Shown: piece after piece, positions 13,513 to 26,329 of the stretch
Layout: each line of letters begins with the position of its first letter
Numbering within the stretch: position 1 is the stretch's first letter
NCBI RefSeq assembly: GCF_031755915.1
Contig: NC_083385.1
Span: 9,817,001 to 9,881,000 of the forward strand
Length of the DNA stretch: 64,000 nt
Direction: 5' to 3'
DNA from: Ziziphus jujuba
Lineage: Eukaryota > Streptophyta > Magnoliopsida > Rosales > Rhamnaceae
Program-made: the position numbers and the translations under genes
The notes under the pieces: model-generated
What the model was told of the DNA's origin: nothing
The model's input: only the letters and a program-made list of their open reading frames with translations
Databases searched by the model: none

Positions 13513-14017
13513 TATTAGAATTTGTGGATCTAAACATACATAATAAATTCCATAAACTATAAATTACTAACCTCCAAACGCAGTCATTGATAAATTAAAT
13601 ATTTAATCCTGCAAAATAGAAAACAATGTAAAGTAGTGCCTATGGACATACTACTCTCAAACCACTCTCAGATCTCTGAAAACCCTAATATCAAAATACC
13701 GTATGGCATATATTTGTTTGCTTGCCTTGGACCTTTTTATAGTCTCTGAAAGTCATACTTATCCATTAATTTTAACACACACAAAATACTAATAATTTAA
13801 TAATATAATAATACTAGAAAAAATATGGGTAAGTCAATGGACTTATAAAAAGAGTTGGTCCTCCAGTTCAATGAGCCAACTAGAGTCTTATAGAGAGTGT
13901 GTGATCAAAGGCCGTACTACAAAATAATAAAATAAGTCATTCCTATTAATAGCATAAATAGGCCCTGTAAGTGAGTAATTGATTATGCTAAGTTCACAAT
14001 TATTAATTTATTTAATA
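13513..14017 (-). repeat. Copia 3' LTR (505 bp)
   Basis: This aligns base for base, with scattered substitutions, to the right LTR (e.g. AACCTCCAAACGCAGTCATT in both). Both termini have lost the canonical dinucleotides: TG became TA at 13513 and CA became TA at 14017, whereas the other LTR keeps TG...CA. It also preserves the uninterrupted sequence ACCCTAATATC, the empty site for the Harbinger insertion in the sister LTR. Confidence 0.85.
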
Positions 14018-14084
14018 TTTTCCCATTTGGACTGCATAATCATCATCATATATATAATCCAAACTCACTTACTACAGAATCCCC

Positions 14085-14352
14085 TGAACCATAATACCAT
14101 TTCATCTAAATATATAGCATACCGATAAGGCACAACAATATACTAGACTAGGCAGTAGAGATTCTCTCAGTAAATCTCCCAAAATATGATACCATTTCAA
14201 CTGACCACTTTGTATGCCATAAACTCAGTCTAGGTAGTAAAGATTTACCTAACCACGTGCAATCCCCCAACACACAAATACCATTTCATCCGAGCACATT
14301 GTGTATCGACAGGATACATCAATATACCCAAACTAGGTAGGAAAGACTCACT
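14085..14352. repeat. Three imperfect ~90-bp tandem repeats in the Copia 3' non-coding region
   Basis: Units starting ACCATTTCA near 14097, 14191 and 14280 each continue to (C)TAG(G)CAGTAGAGATT or CTAGGTAGTAAAGATT / CTAGGTAGGAAAGACT. They lie between the RNase H stop and the 3' LTR. Function unknown; possibly inflated untranslated sequence of this Copia lineage. Confidence 0.6.
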
Positions 14353-14564
14353 ATGACACCTGTGGATCAACATACACATATACATAAACTAATAGTCTCA
14401 ACAGGCCTGTAAATATAGGAGCAATAATATGTGTAATAAATCATCTCATAAATAAATAATGATCCACATACATCAATGTATCAAAATACTCAATTAAATA
14501 AATAATACTCAACATGGATATTACTGCAGAAATTATAACAAACTCCCATTAATCCACAGTAGTC

Positions 14565-14930
14565 TCAGCTGTCTAACAATCCCATATGGGACACATGCTC
14601 CTCAAATATGCCTATGGGTAAGGCCTTGGTCAGTGGATCTGCCATCATGCTGTAAGTAGGCGTGTGAACAACAGTAATGAGGCATTCTTCAACTTTTTCC
14701 TTAACCACAAAATACTTAATATCAATGTACCTCGCACCAGGGGTATCTTTTAAATTATTGGAGAAAGATATTGCTGCAGTATTGTCATAATACATCATAG
14801 TAAGCCTCTCAATGGAGTCAACCACTCCTAAATCACGAATAAAATTCCAAAGCCAAACTGCATGACGAGTAGCCTCATAACACGCCACATACTCTGCCTC
14901 CATAGTTGAGGATACTGTCACTGACTGTTT
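14565..14930 (-). pseudogene. Copia RNase H domain (degenerate pol)
   Basis: The minus strand encodes SSTMEAEYVACYEATRHAVW, the classic Copia RNase H segment with its catalytic Glu, then YYDNTAAISFSNN with the catalytic Asp, then HIDIKYFVV-like sequence with Tyr in place of the usual His-Phe. It ends in a stop just before the 3' non-coding repeats. The link to RT upstream (about 14940-15115) contains stops, so this is a relic. Confidence 0.9.
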
Positions 14931-15115
14931 GGCACTGCGCCAAGATACAGTACCTCCTGCCAGATAAATATATACCCAGTGGTAGATTTCTTATCATCCA
15001 CACAGCCTTTATAATCTGCATCACTATAACCAACAACATCTAGGGAGTTGGTACGTCAATATGTCAACATATGATCTTTAGTACTCTGAAGATACCTAAA
15101 GACCTTCTTAACTGC

Positions 15116-16319
15116 TTAGTAATGAATAAGACCAAGATTGCTCATAAATCTACCAAGCACACCCACAGCAAAAGCTATATCAGGCCGTATACATACTTGA
15201 GCATACATCAAACTACCCACTGCTAAAGAATAGCAAACATTTTTCATCGCCATCATCTCTTTATCATTCTTGGGACATTGATCTTTAGAAAATCTTTCAC
15301 CCTTTGTGATTGATACACTTCCAGGAGAATAATTATGCATACCAAATCTCTTAAGGATTCTATCAATATAGGCTCTTTGAGATAATTGCAACACATAATT
15401 AGTCCTATCTCGAACAATCTTGATGCCCAAAACAAAAGAAGCCTCTCCAAGATCTCTCATATCAAAATGGTTGCACAACATCTGCTTTGTCTCAACCAAC
15501 AGGTCAGTGTCATTAGTAGCTAGAAGTATGTCATCAACATACAACACCAGAAATATAAAACTGCTCCCACTGACCTTTATATATATGCATCTATCAACAA
15601 CATTCTCCTTAAAGCCATTTTGGATGACAACCTCATCAAACTTAAGATACCATTGCCTCGAAGCCTGCTTAAGATCATAAATTGACTTCTTAAGCTTACA
15701 AACCAAATTACCATTCCCTGTTTGCTGGAAGCCAACTAGTTGAATCATATACATATTTTTCAAATAAATCACCATTCAAAAAAGCAGTTCTGACATCCGT
15801 CTGATGCAACTCTAGGTCATAATGTACCACAATTGCCATAATGATTCTAAAAGAATCCTTTGTGGATACAGGAGAGAATGTCTCTATGTAATCAATTCCT
15901 TCCTTCTAGCTAAACCCTTTAACTACAAGTCTAGCCTTATACCTTTTTACTTGACCATTAGAGTCTCTTTTAGTTTTAAAGACCTATTTGCACTCTATAG
16001 GCTTGCTACCCAATGATAACTCAACCAAATCCCAAATACCATTTGATGCCATGGATTTCATTTCATCTTCCATTGCATCCAACCAAAAATTTGAGTGCGA
16101 ACTGCTTATGGCTTTCTCATAAGTGACTGGATCTGAGTCATCACTTATGTCAAAATCATGCTCCTGCAAGTCAACCTCATAGTCATCAGGAATAGCTAAC
16201 CTCCTAGTCCTTTGTGACCTTTTCAAAGGCACATCAGCATCTACAATAGCTGGGATATTCTGCTCCTCAATGATGGGTTCATCCTGATCAACTATTGGTT
16301 CATCAACTACTGGATTCAT
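15116..16319 (-). pseudogene. Copia reverse transcriptase (two frame-broken pieces)
   Basis: The first piece (15984-16319) contains the region before RT and its start (WLDAMEDEMKSM, NGIWDLVEL). After stops and a frameshift at 15776-15983, the second piece (15116-15775) has CKLKKSIYDLKQASRQWYLK, the catalytic LYVDDILLA box (YVDD), DMRDLGEASFVLGI and RPDIAFAVGVLGRFM, all diagnostic of Copia RT. There is a stop within the TSHL-like end. Not functional. Confidence 0.92.
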
Positions 16320-16626
16320 AATATCTCTATCAGGAACTACAACACTGAGAATAAATACATTTTCTTCTCTAAATTAAGGCTCCCTTGGATCATTACTATC
16401 ATCGAACCCAAAATTATCTTCAAAATAAACAGCCCTGTCTGATTCAACAATTCTCGTGGTGTGAGATGGACAAAAAAAATCTTGAACCCCTAGATCCTAT
16501 ACAATAGCAAACAAAATATCCACTTATAGTTTTAGGATCCAACTTCTTAATTTGGGGATTATAAATCCTTACTTCAGCTTTGCAACCCCATACTCGAAAA
16601 TGATGTAAATTAGGCTTTCTCCCTGA

Positions 16627-17330
16627 TCACAACTCAAAAGGAGTCTTAGGAACGGATTTACTTGGAACTTGATTCAAAATATAAGCAGTCGTCCTCAAAG
16701 CCTCTCCCCACAAGTAATATGGCAAGCTAGAATTTGCCAACATAGATCGCATCATGTCCAATAAAGTGTGATTTCTCCTCTCAGCTATGTCATTCTGCTG
16801 AGGTGTACCAGGCAATGTATATTGCGCATCAATGCCACACTCACGTAAATAAATTGCAAATGGCCCTGGGTTCCATCCAGTCTCATCATATCTGCCATAA
16901 AATTCATCACCTCTATCAAACCTCACAGTCTTTATCTTCTTATTCTTTTGAAGTTCTATTTTTACCTTAAACTCCTTAAAAGCAACTAAAGAATCTAACT
17001 TCTCACGGATAAGCTCAACATGTCCATAACGACAAAAATCATCAATAAACGTAATAAAATACCTATAACCACCCAAAGCAGTTGGTGTAAAAGGTCCACA
17101 AATGTCAATATGAATTAATTCTAAAATATCTCCACACTTTGCTATCTTATCCTTTCTAACCTTAGAAGTTGATTTCCCTTTTACACATTCAACACAAGTT
17201 GACAAGTCCGAAAAATCAAGATTGGAAAGTATTCCATCCTTCACAAATCTTTCCATTATGTGCCTAGAAATATGTCCCAAACGCTTATGCCATAACATTG
17301 AAGAATTATCATTAGCTTTTGGACGTTTAG
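16627..17330 (-). pseudogene. Copia integrase (GAG-pre-integrase plus DDE core)
   Basis: [17 protein letters not shown] is the HHCC-type zinc-binding start, with the paired Cys as CVECVKGK. The core has HIDICGPF (first Asp), [22 protein letters not shown] (second Asp) and [15 protein letters not shown] (catalytic Glu). The frame ends at a stop right after TPFEL; the conserved continuation (HHFRVWGC) follows in frame beyond it, so the stop is a disabling mutation. Confidence 0.93.
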
Positions 17331-17400
17331 AAGCAACAATAGGGGCAACAATAGAATTAACAGAATAATTAGGACTATTATTAAATAAATCAAGTCTATA

Positions 17401-17910
17401 TTAATTGCCACATAAAGTTCCAAAATCAACAACTTTATCCTCAACTTTATTATTCCCAAACAAAAAACTAAAACCTTGATTATCCAAAAGTGAAATAGAT
17501 AACAAATTCCTCCTAATTAAGGGTACATGTGAAACTTCTTGTAATTCTAAAACATATCCAGTGGCAAAGTTCAACTTGATTGTTCCCATGATATCCATCT
17601 TCACTATTGAGTTATCTCCCATATAAACATGCTGCTCAAAATTGGTTGGCCCCTTTTGCCTTATCATCCCCTGCAATGAATTAGTAACATGAATTGTTGC
17701 TCCAGTATCAAACCACCAAGTATTCATAGGCACATTAATAATATTGGTCTCAATTATTAAAATATTACAATTCTTTTCTTGCTTTCCCTTCAAATGCCAA
17801 CAATTTATCTTCTTGTGTCCAACTTTATTGTAGTAGCCACACTTTCCATTGAAGTAGGCTTTCCTTTCCTCTATGTTATGAACTCCATCCCTAGGCCCTT
17901 TTGGCTTCAT
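17401..17910 (-). pseudogene. Copia gag zinc knuckle and aspartic protease
   Basis: The retroviral-type zinc knuckle reads CGYYNKVGHKKINC; the second Cys of CX2CX4HX4C is Tyr, so zinc binding should be lost. WWFDTGATIHVTN follows, the protease active site (D-T/S-G-A), then YMGDNS and NLLSISLL. A stop at the end separates it from integrase. Confidence 0.9.
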
Positions 17911-18075
17911 ACCAGAAAACTTCTTCTTGTTGGGCTTACATCCTTGTCCCTTTTTTTAGGAAATCCTCTTGGACTTATCTACCTGATGTGAAACTATAAC
18001 AATAGATCTTGACCTACTTAGCTTAATATCATCTTCCTCTTTTACAAGAATAGTAGTTAATTCCTCTAAACTACA

Positions 18076-18591
18076 TCATTCTTTCTTAGTATTCAAATTA
18101 GACCTTATATTATCAAACTGAGATGGAAGACTCTTCATTATCGAATAGGTCAAGAACTCCTCTCCAATGTCCATCTTAAGGTCCTTTAACTTATTATAAT
18201 AAGAAGAAAGTAACATGATGTGGTCCCTTACTCCTTTAATTCCATCATATTTAGTATTATTCAAAAGGTCCAAATAATGATGCTTCTCATTCATATTAAA
18301 CTTGATAAATTTCTTTACTATCTCTTTAAGAAGTTCCTTTGCAGTTTCCACCTTTTGAATACTTGCATAAATTGATTCCTCCATATAATTCTCTATCATC
18401 ATCATGCAGCACTTATTAGAATGCCTTCAATCCTCATAAAATTTCCTATCTGCTGCACTACTCTCATCAGTTGGTATCTTTGGTGGATCTATCTCTAAAG
18501 TCAAATTCAATTTCATAAATGTTAAATTCATAACTAAAGTCTTCTTCCACTTCTGATAGTTTGTCCCATCCAATTTCATCATGGCAGTCAT
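18076..18591 (-). pseudogene. Copia gag, N-terminal part, with internal stops
   Basis: The reading frame from the ATG at 18591 gives KLDGTNYQKWKK, the usual start of plant Copia gag (DUF4219/UBN2 type). It hits a TGA near 18425 where Trp is expected, then continues in frame through VETAKELLKEIVKKF, LLSSYYNKLKDL and EEFLTYSIMKSLPSQFD to another stop at 18076. Confidence 0.85.
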
Positions 18592-18714
18592 AGGTAGAAC
18601 ATTTGGGGTGCTACTAACTGTGAAAATAGTAAACACAATAAAGCATTTAATATATATATATATATACATAAAAGAATAACTATTTTCTAGTCCCTTAATA
18701 CAAAACATAAAATA

Positions 18715-20085
18715 TCAATATCGCTAGGATCTTTGTAGCACTAAAGATATCCTTTCACGGGCCAGGGACAGTCAACCAAATAACCACAATCAAATGCATT
18801 GAACTGAATCACCGACAGAGCAACTCAGAACCTACTATGCATGGCATTTAATTAACTTCTACTGCCATTCCAGGCGTCATACAAAGCAACTAAAACCACC
18901 GACAGGGTATTTTATTTACCCGTATAAACCCTGATTAATAAGTTGGAGAAAATAACATATTGGCAATTTCATGAAATAGGTAAATATAAAACATTCCATC
19001 CACTATGCCAACATACATTACATTGGTACACATAATGCAGACAAAATAAGTCTCACGATAGGTGAGTTCCTAAAATTCCACACTACTATACCAATTAGAC
19101 ACAAAGCTTTTTTAGGGAAAGCTAACTTGTTCCAATTCCAAACATATATATTTAATTTTAATTCAAGCAAATTGGAATAGAATAATTAAACAATAGATAA
19201 ATAACATTTTTTTTTAATAATATTGAACAATATATAAATAAATAAGCATACAAACAAATAAATAAAACAATATATATATATATATATATTTTTTTTTTTT
19301 TGAAATTTCGGCTGCTGACATTAGCAAGAGGATGCTGACATCAGCTTTCTCCTTCCCTCAGCCGGGTCGCAAGTCGACAGGGTTTTCTGGTTAATGGGTC
19401 GCCCGACCCGCTTGACAAACCACCTATAAAACACAATTCCAGTCACCATTTTCTACAATACCGGCGCCATTCTTCTCCTTTCGGTGTGTACAACAATTTT
19501 GAGGGATCAATTTGGCTAAAGGAGAGCTTAAAACAAACACCCAAACTCAAGATTATATTCGGCCAAAACTCAAAAACAAACACGCATGAAATTCCAAGCA
19601 CTTTTCAGGCAATATGGTGCCTTTTGATTCATGTCTTCTTGGGAAACTTTTTCCCCAAATCAATTTGATCCAAAGACCCAAAAAATTTAAACACAAATGC
19701 AAGAATGACATACGGCCAAGGGTTTCCAGATTTTTTTTTTTTTTAAGGAAAATTTAGGTGTTTCAACACATAATTGGGGTTCCAAAATATTCCATTTGAT
19801 ACAGAAAACACAATCCTGTAATATTCAGATCAAGTCAAAAAACAAAAGTCAAGCATATATTAAGTTTCTTTGTCAATAAGATAATAGCTTCACAAAACCA
19901 TGTATGCAGGAAGGGAAAATAAAATAAAGGAAAATATATTTGATCATACAGAAAATCAATATGCATACTGTAATATTCGAAACATAGTCAACGTCAATAC
20001 GCATACTGTAATATTCAAAACATAGTCACGAGACAAATCACAACGAAATTTATTATGCATATTAACCATATGCTCCAATACCAAT
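18715..20085 (-). other. Copia 5' leader (between primer-binding site and gag), no gene
   Basis: About 1.4 kb between the 5' LTR and the gag start. It holds microsatellites (TA at 19270-19288) and a GC-richer patch near 19320-19440. No coding frame with recognisable content was seen; the frame at 19486-19668 looks accidental. Confidence 0.5.
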
Positions 20086-20260
20086 TGTTAGAATTTATGG
20101 ATCTAAACATACATAATAAATTCCATAAATCATAAATTACTAACCTCCAAACGCAGTCATTGATAAATTAAATATTTAATCCTGCAAAATAGAAAATAAT
20201 GTAAAGTAGTGTCTATGGACACACTACTCTTAAACCACTCTCAGATCTCTGAAAACCCTA
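20086..20260 (-). repeat. Copia 5' LTR, inner part (before the Harbinger insertion)
   Basis: Starts TGTTAGAATTTATGG on the plus strand and matches 13513 onward. It breaks off after AAAACCCTA, where the Harbinger element begins; the rest resumes at 26330. Confidence 0.9.
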
Positions 20261-23104
20261 GAGCCTGTTTGGCCAGCTGTTTTCAGAATTTTTTTCTGTT
20301 CTTGAAAATAGAAATTTGTTTCCAAAACAATCTTATAGCTGTTTGGCCATTTGTTTCTAAAAACAAATTCAGAAAACAAGTTAAAAAAAAAAAAAAATTG
20401 GGAAAACATGAAAAAGATGTTTCCACCTGTTCTCTCACCTTGGCCTCTCTACTGTTCTCTCACCTTCGCCGCTTGACCAGCTCCTTCACTGGCCTTCGAA
20501 ACGTTCACCGCTCGTCGACCCACGCACACCAGCTAACCTTCATCGAACAGATCTCAAATAGCCAGTCGTTCCTTCAAAAAATTTCGAACAAATCTCTGCT
20601 CAAGTTCACCGATCAGGTTTTCCTCGCTTCTCAAATCTTTCAATACTGGTCGGATTCTGTCTGTTGATAAATTGTGTTTGTAGTTTTGTTGGATTTGGGT
20701 TTAATTGCTTATTATTGATTGTGAATTTTTCTTGGTTAGCCTTTGAGTCTCATACCAATTTCACGATACTCTGGAACTTTTTTTCTTCTTCTTCTTCTTC
20801 CTCCCAACGTCTTCGATAGAACTTCTGTCTTTTCCCTCTGTCGGGCTTGCCATTCCTAAAATTTAAAAAAAAAAAAAAATCAAATTCAACCCAACTTGCC
20901 TAGACGCTTGTTCCTCCTCCTCCTCCACACTTTTGTAAAACTTGGTAGAATTTTCAGATCATGTGCGATTGAGATGTAAAGGGTGGTGCCCAGTTATCAA
21001 ATTCAATTTTAAGTCCTGAATATGATATGTTGAAAAATAACTATATCTAAATGAATGAAAGAAAAACTTATCAGTGCTGAGTCGGATAGTTAGTTGGCTA
21101 ATTATTAGTTAACTCTGGTTAGGCTCTGTCCGATGTATTATTATTATTCGATCAAATTCTGCTATTACTTCCTCTGTTCTTCATTATTCTTCTCAGTGTT
21201 CTATTTCTATGTACATAAAGTGCTTGTCTATTAGGGGCTCCTCAAGTTTCCTCTCAACAAATCATTTTCGTAAGATTTTTAAGTTTGTTAGTCAAGTTTA
21301 ATAAGGTTTCAGGGAAGTCATCAATCTTGTATAATTCTGCTGTAAAAATAATATATATATATATATATATCTATTAATCGTTTCTATTTTATTTTTATTT
21401 TTTTTGGCTCTGATATATTAATTGTTTCTAGTGATAACATTTAAGCACTAACTGGTAGTGATAGTGCCAAAAACTAGTATAAAGTTGAAAGCACTAACTG
21501 AAAGTAATTTTAAACCATTTAATTACGCACCCTCAATAGATCAGTACTCTTATCAATTAATCATCTAATCTAGAACCTTACATGCAACTTCATAGTATCT
21601 AACATTCTTTTTGTACTCTTTTAACTTTTGTGAAACTTGGTAGAATTTTCAGATCATGTGCGATTGAATTTCATGCAAGTGCTTTGATGTTGAAAAGTTA
21701 GACAGATGTTCTGTGTGTGTTGGTCTGTGGTAGCTTCATTGAAATTTCATAAATGAAAGCATCCTTTGTTCTTATGCTTTGCTCACAACCCCGAAAGTGG
21801 GTGCAAACCTTTCCTTTTTGAAAAATTCTATTTTTCTACCTACTTTAATTGAGTACATGGGAAAAAAAAAACATAGTGAGTTTTCTTTTCTTTTTGTTTG
21901 GTTATTTTGACTGTGAGTTTTCTATTTTAACAAAAACCAAATAAACCTGACAGCTCCTTCTGCTGCTGCTGCTGCTCAGCCCACTAAGCCTGTCAAGCTT
22001 CCTTCCAACTGTCTAATTCAACATATTGAATTAGAGCAACTTTTTGCCATATCGAATTTCCCTTTTCTATGCCTTTGTTTTTTTGGTGATCTGGGTAAAA
22101 CGCTATACAGAAGAGAATAGTTTTTATATAAAACACATATTCAAATGTGAAGTGCAAGTGTGGCCTAATAGAGACGTGTGGACACCTTTTTTGAAACATA
22201 TATATACATGAAACCGTGTACACATACATACATATACAAACAAAAGAAAAAAAGATAAAGGATGGGATGTTTTGACATGTGTGTGTATATATATATATAT
22301 ATGCATGGAGCCAAGAAAAAGTTTGTGTGGCTAAACAAAAGACATGTGGATACCTTTTGCCATATACATGTATGGAGCTGTGTGCCTTGGTGACAATTTT
22401 CATGTTTCACATGTTTATATATATATATATATATAAAAAAAAAGAAAAAAGAAAACAAAGCATATGGAACCGTGTGCTTTTATGGATTTTGTCCAAGCTC
22501 TACATGTATATATATATATATATATATAGGTGGACATTTCTTGTGGTGGGTTTCTTTTAGATATACATATATATATATTATTATTTGGATGAATGTTTAT
22601 AAGCAGCACTAAAAAAAAAAAAAAAAAAAGAATCTGTAGAAACTGGCAAAATTTTGATTTTCATAGAGTTTGATGATATAAATTAAGAAGTAAGTCATTT
22701 TTATGGGGGAAAAAAGAGAGTTACATATAGAATGGACTAACAAAGACATGCAAAGAAATGGATAGGAAACAGGAGCTAGAGATATGAATGTAGATTAATC
22801 TTCCATACCCTCCATGTGTGTAATTAGTTTGATAAAATGGCTGTGGCTATAACGTTCAGATTAAAAATCATGTAAGGCTGCGACATTCTGGTCAAAAAAT
22901 CATGTAAAGTTGCACATGTTCAATATGTTCACGTTGATTATCTTTCTTGCCTTTTCATTGATTGTTTTGTCTTTGTGTCAGCATGGAATTTGTCTCTCTC
23001 ACTTTCTATGATGATTCCCTTTGTTGAAACTTTTAAATTCCTAGAAATGTATATGATGATTGCTTCAATTCTGCTGTTTATTTTTTTTGTAGTATATTTG
23101 TGCG

Positions 23105-23477
23105 ATGTCAACTATGGAAAATGATGGTGGTGATGATTCAAATCTATGGGGTACTACCAATGAAAAGATTTATATAGATGTTATGGTAGATTTAATAAAC
23201 AAAGGTGGTATGAAAGATGGTCAGTTCAGTTCAAAGGAATGGACTAATATGCTTGAAGCTCTGAATAATAAGTCTAAAAGAAACTACAACATGAAGCAAA
23301 TTAAGCCGAAATTCAATAGGCTTCGAAGTAAGCATCGTGAGTTTAGTGAGCTGTTGCAACAAACTGGATTTGGTTGGGATGCTGAAACTAATACTGTGAA
23401 TGCTACAGATGAAATGTGGCAAAACTATATACGAGTATATGTACTTTTGTTTGAGGATATACAATATATTATTATTA

Positions 23478-23521
<44 letters not shown>

Positions 23522-24061
23522 CGTTGATGAATATATTATTTATTCTTTTAGGTGCATCCTAAAGCAACTCAATTTCGAAAGAAAGGATGTGAGCATTACA
23601 AGCTATTAGGAATTATATTTAACAAGTCAACTGCTACTGGAGTGTTTCGTCATGCATCTACTAGTGATCCACCCAATACTGATGATGAGATGGAATTGGA
23701 GGCTGAGAGTGCACATGTTAACATTAGTCGTGATAATCCCTTTTCTACTCTCGATAAATTAACAAGCAATTTGAGGAAACGCACTACATCATCTAGCTCA
23801 GAACGTAGAAGTAAAAAGGAAACTAGGTCATAACAAATGAGTGATGCAATCCAAGCATGGATTGAGACAGCAAAGGCAAAGACAGAAGCTGCTAAAGCTA
23901 AGGCAGAAAAATATAAAAGTTCCTATAGTGTGGATGATAATAGTATTGGTAATGCAAAAGATTGTTGCATTGCTACATGTATGAGCCTTCTTGAAGCAAT
24001 AGATGGAGTTGACAATGTTACTTATCTTAAAGCAGTAGAAAAGTTGAGAAAGGCAGATTGA
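23105..24061 (+). pseudogene. Harbinger ORF1: MYB/SANT-like DNA-binding protein with premature stop
   Basis: Exon 1 is 23105-23434 and exon 2 starts at 23552 (acceptor TTTTAG); the intron contains an ATT microsatellite (about 23467-23520). Exon 1 encodes a Myb_DNA-bind_3 domain: WTNMLEALNNKSKRNYNMKQ then KFNRLRSKHREFSELL and a GFGWD motif. Exon 2 continues VHPKATQFRKKGCEHYKLL, typical of L10-interacting-MYB-like proteins. An in-frame TAA at 23831 cuts the frame, which continues open to 24061 with SLLEAIDGVDNVTYLKAVEK, the conserved C-terminal block. In this family, this protein assists nuclear import and target binding of the transposase. Confidence 0.85.
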
Positions 24062-24554
24062 AGAGAGATATTTATCCATATGTCTTCGCCTAGGAAGAAG
24101 GTTTGGTTAGATAGTCTTTAGCTAGATTATCATATATCATAATTATATCTGTAGTAGGATTTGATATATTAGGATTTAATTTTGTCAGTTTAATGTTTGT
24201 GGAATAATATGTTTGGATTTTTTTAGATTTTTGTATGTTTTATATGTTTGGATTTTTATACTTTATATGTTTAGATGATATGTTCAAACGAATGCTATGT
24301 TTGCCTACACTTGGTTAATGGTGTGCTTGATTATTGGATGGTTAAATTGTTTTAGAAGTTGAGATCTTTTAATTCTTTCGTCTTAATATATATTTATATT
24401 TTAATATTATATGTAGGAAGGACAATAAGTAAAACTCATCTATGGATGATATAAATAGTTCCTCTTCTTCTAGTTCAGATGAAGAGTTTCAAGACTTTAT
24501 GATGTATGTGAGTACACTAAACGTTTTCTAGAAAAAATACCTCAAAGAACTTCA

Positions 24555-25797
24555 ATGTTGAGTGGTCAAAATTTTATAACAGAATTATTGAATGGAAGTG
24601 AAAAAACATGCTATGAGTTGTTTCGAATGGACAAATATATTTTTCTTTCTCTTTGTACTTGTTTGAAGCAACATGAATATTTGAAAGATACTAAAGAAGT
24701 TAGAGTTGAAGAAGCACTTGCTATGTTTCTTATAATAATTGGTCACAATGTGGGAATGAGACTTATAGCGGATCGTTTTAAACATTCTCTTGAAATTGTG
24801 GATAGACATTTCACTTTGACACTAAGAGCAATATGTAGACTTGGAAAAGAATTGATATGTCATACAAACTCTCCATTGCCTTCACATATCATCAACAATC
24901 CAAAATATTTTCCATGGTTTGAGGTAAATACTTGCTTTTGTAAATATAATTTATGAATTTTGTTACTCTTAGTTACTTTTTTAAAACTAATACTATAATA
25001 TTTTGGTGTTTTTAGAAACGTATTGGTGCAATTGATGGCACACACATGAGCGCACATGTTCTTGCTGAAAAGCAAGTTAGCTATAGAGGTACAAAATCTA
25101 TAGTGACTCAAAATGTTTTATGTGGATGCAATTTCAACATGATATTTACTTTCGTTTATGCTGGTTGGGAGGGCACTGCAAATGATTCAAGAGTTTTTCT
25201 TGATGCAATTACAAGATCTGAGAATAAATTTCCATTACCTAAAAAAGGTAAACATAAAAAATTTTATTGTCTTATTTGATGTTTTTTAGTATAAAAAATT
25301 TCCATACATGATTTCATTTTTTGTATCTTTTTAGGTGAATATTATGTTGTTGATTCTGGATTTCCATGTACCATGGGTTTTCTTCCTCCATTTTGAGGTG
25401 AAAGATATCATTTGCAAGAATATCATGATAGAGGTCGCTAACCAAGAGGGCCAAAAGAATTGTTTAATTATAGGCATTCTTCACTTAGAAATGTTATTGA
25501 ACGTTGCTTTGGTGTGTTGAAAGCGCGGTTTCGAATTTTGAAAATGATGCCACCTTACAAGCAAAGTAGACAACATTTGATAGTTATAGCTTGTTGTACA
25601 CTACATAATTTCATGCCCAAAATGATGTTATGTTTACACAATGGGAAGAAGAAGAACAAGAGATTGAAGATGAAGAAGCTAGTACAAGTGGATCAAACAA
25701 TAGTATAGATTTGTTAGACGAAGCAACAACAGCTATGACAGCTTATCGAAATCAGCTTTCACAAGTAATGTGGCATGACTATGTTATTCATATGTAA
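24555..25797 (+). pseudogene. Harbinger transposase (DDE_4, HARBI1/ALP1-like), inactivated
   Basis: Exons: 24555-24923, 25016-25247, and from 25335. The helix-turn-helix region reads VRVEEALAMFLIIIGHNVGM. The DDE triad is present: IGAIDGTH (first Asp), YYVVDSGFP (second Asp) and RNVIERCFGVLKARF (Glu); WEGTANDSRVF is also typical. Two in-frame stops lie near 25394 (TGA where Arg is usual) and 25438 (TAA where Gln is usual). A frameshift near 25615 precedes the usual tail, which resumes in another frame and ends MWHDYVIHM at 25797. The element therefore cannot move itself. Confidence 0.92.
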
Positions 25798-26329
25798 AAT
25801 TAGTAATTTAATGGATATTTATAGTTGGAGATTTTATATTAGACTTATAAAATTTAATTTCTTATTAGAAACAATTATTTTATTATATGCTATCAATTAC
25901 ATTTTATTATATAATAATAGACAAAAAAATTCAATGGAAAAAAAAAAGTTATATTAGATTTCAATATATATTTTATATTATATATGTATATAATTCATTA
26001 ATATGGGAATGAATTAATATTATGTAAATATATATATAAATATATTATAGCTATATATATTATATATAAGGTTCTTTGTATGAAAGAAAAATAAATAAAA
26101 ACCTTGTATGTAACCCCAAAAGAAAAATAAAAATAAAAATAAAAACAAAAAACTGTTTAAAAACATGTAACCAAACATATTTTCTGTTTTTTTGTGTTAA
26201 AAACTGTTTTCAAACAATAATGGCCAAATGCTTCTTGTTTTCGTAAAACACGGTAAAACAGTTTTCTATTTTCATTTCTGAAAATAATGTTTCAAAAACA
26301 GAAAACAGAAAACATGGCCAAATAGGCCC

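Larger units (their letters stand above)
20261..26329 (+). mobile_element. PIF/Harbinger DNA transposon (6,069 bp) inserted in the Copia 5' LTR
   Basis: The left end GAGCCTGTTTGGCCA and the reverse complement of the right end GGGCCTATTTGGCCA form 15-bp terminal inverted repeats with two mismatches. TTTGGCCA motifs recur subterminally. The 3-bp target duplication is CTA (20258-20260 and 26330-26332), and the sister LTR shows the empty site CCCTAATATC with one CTA. Two plus-strand genes lie inside, a MYB/SANT-like protein and a DDE_4 transposase, the two-gene layout of autonomous PIF/Harbinger elements. Both are disabled by stops. The left 2.8 kb (20261-23100) is AT-rich non-coding DNA with several TA microsatellites. 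Confidence 0.92.

Noticed and set aside
13271..13543. Plus-strand Ser/Ala/Thr-rich ORF of 90 codons
   Set aside because: It is the antisense of the acidic coiled-coil exon, which has a proper splice donor; the plus frame also runs into the LTR.
22124..22609. Several Ile/Tyr-rich frames on both strands
   Set aside because: They translate TA/TATATG microsatellites inside the Harbinger non-coding region.
23467..23520. ATT repeat read as a CRISPR-like or satellite array
   Set aside because: Simple trinucleotide microsatellite in an intron of the Harbinger MYB gene.
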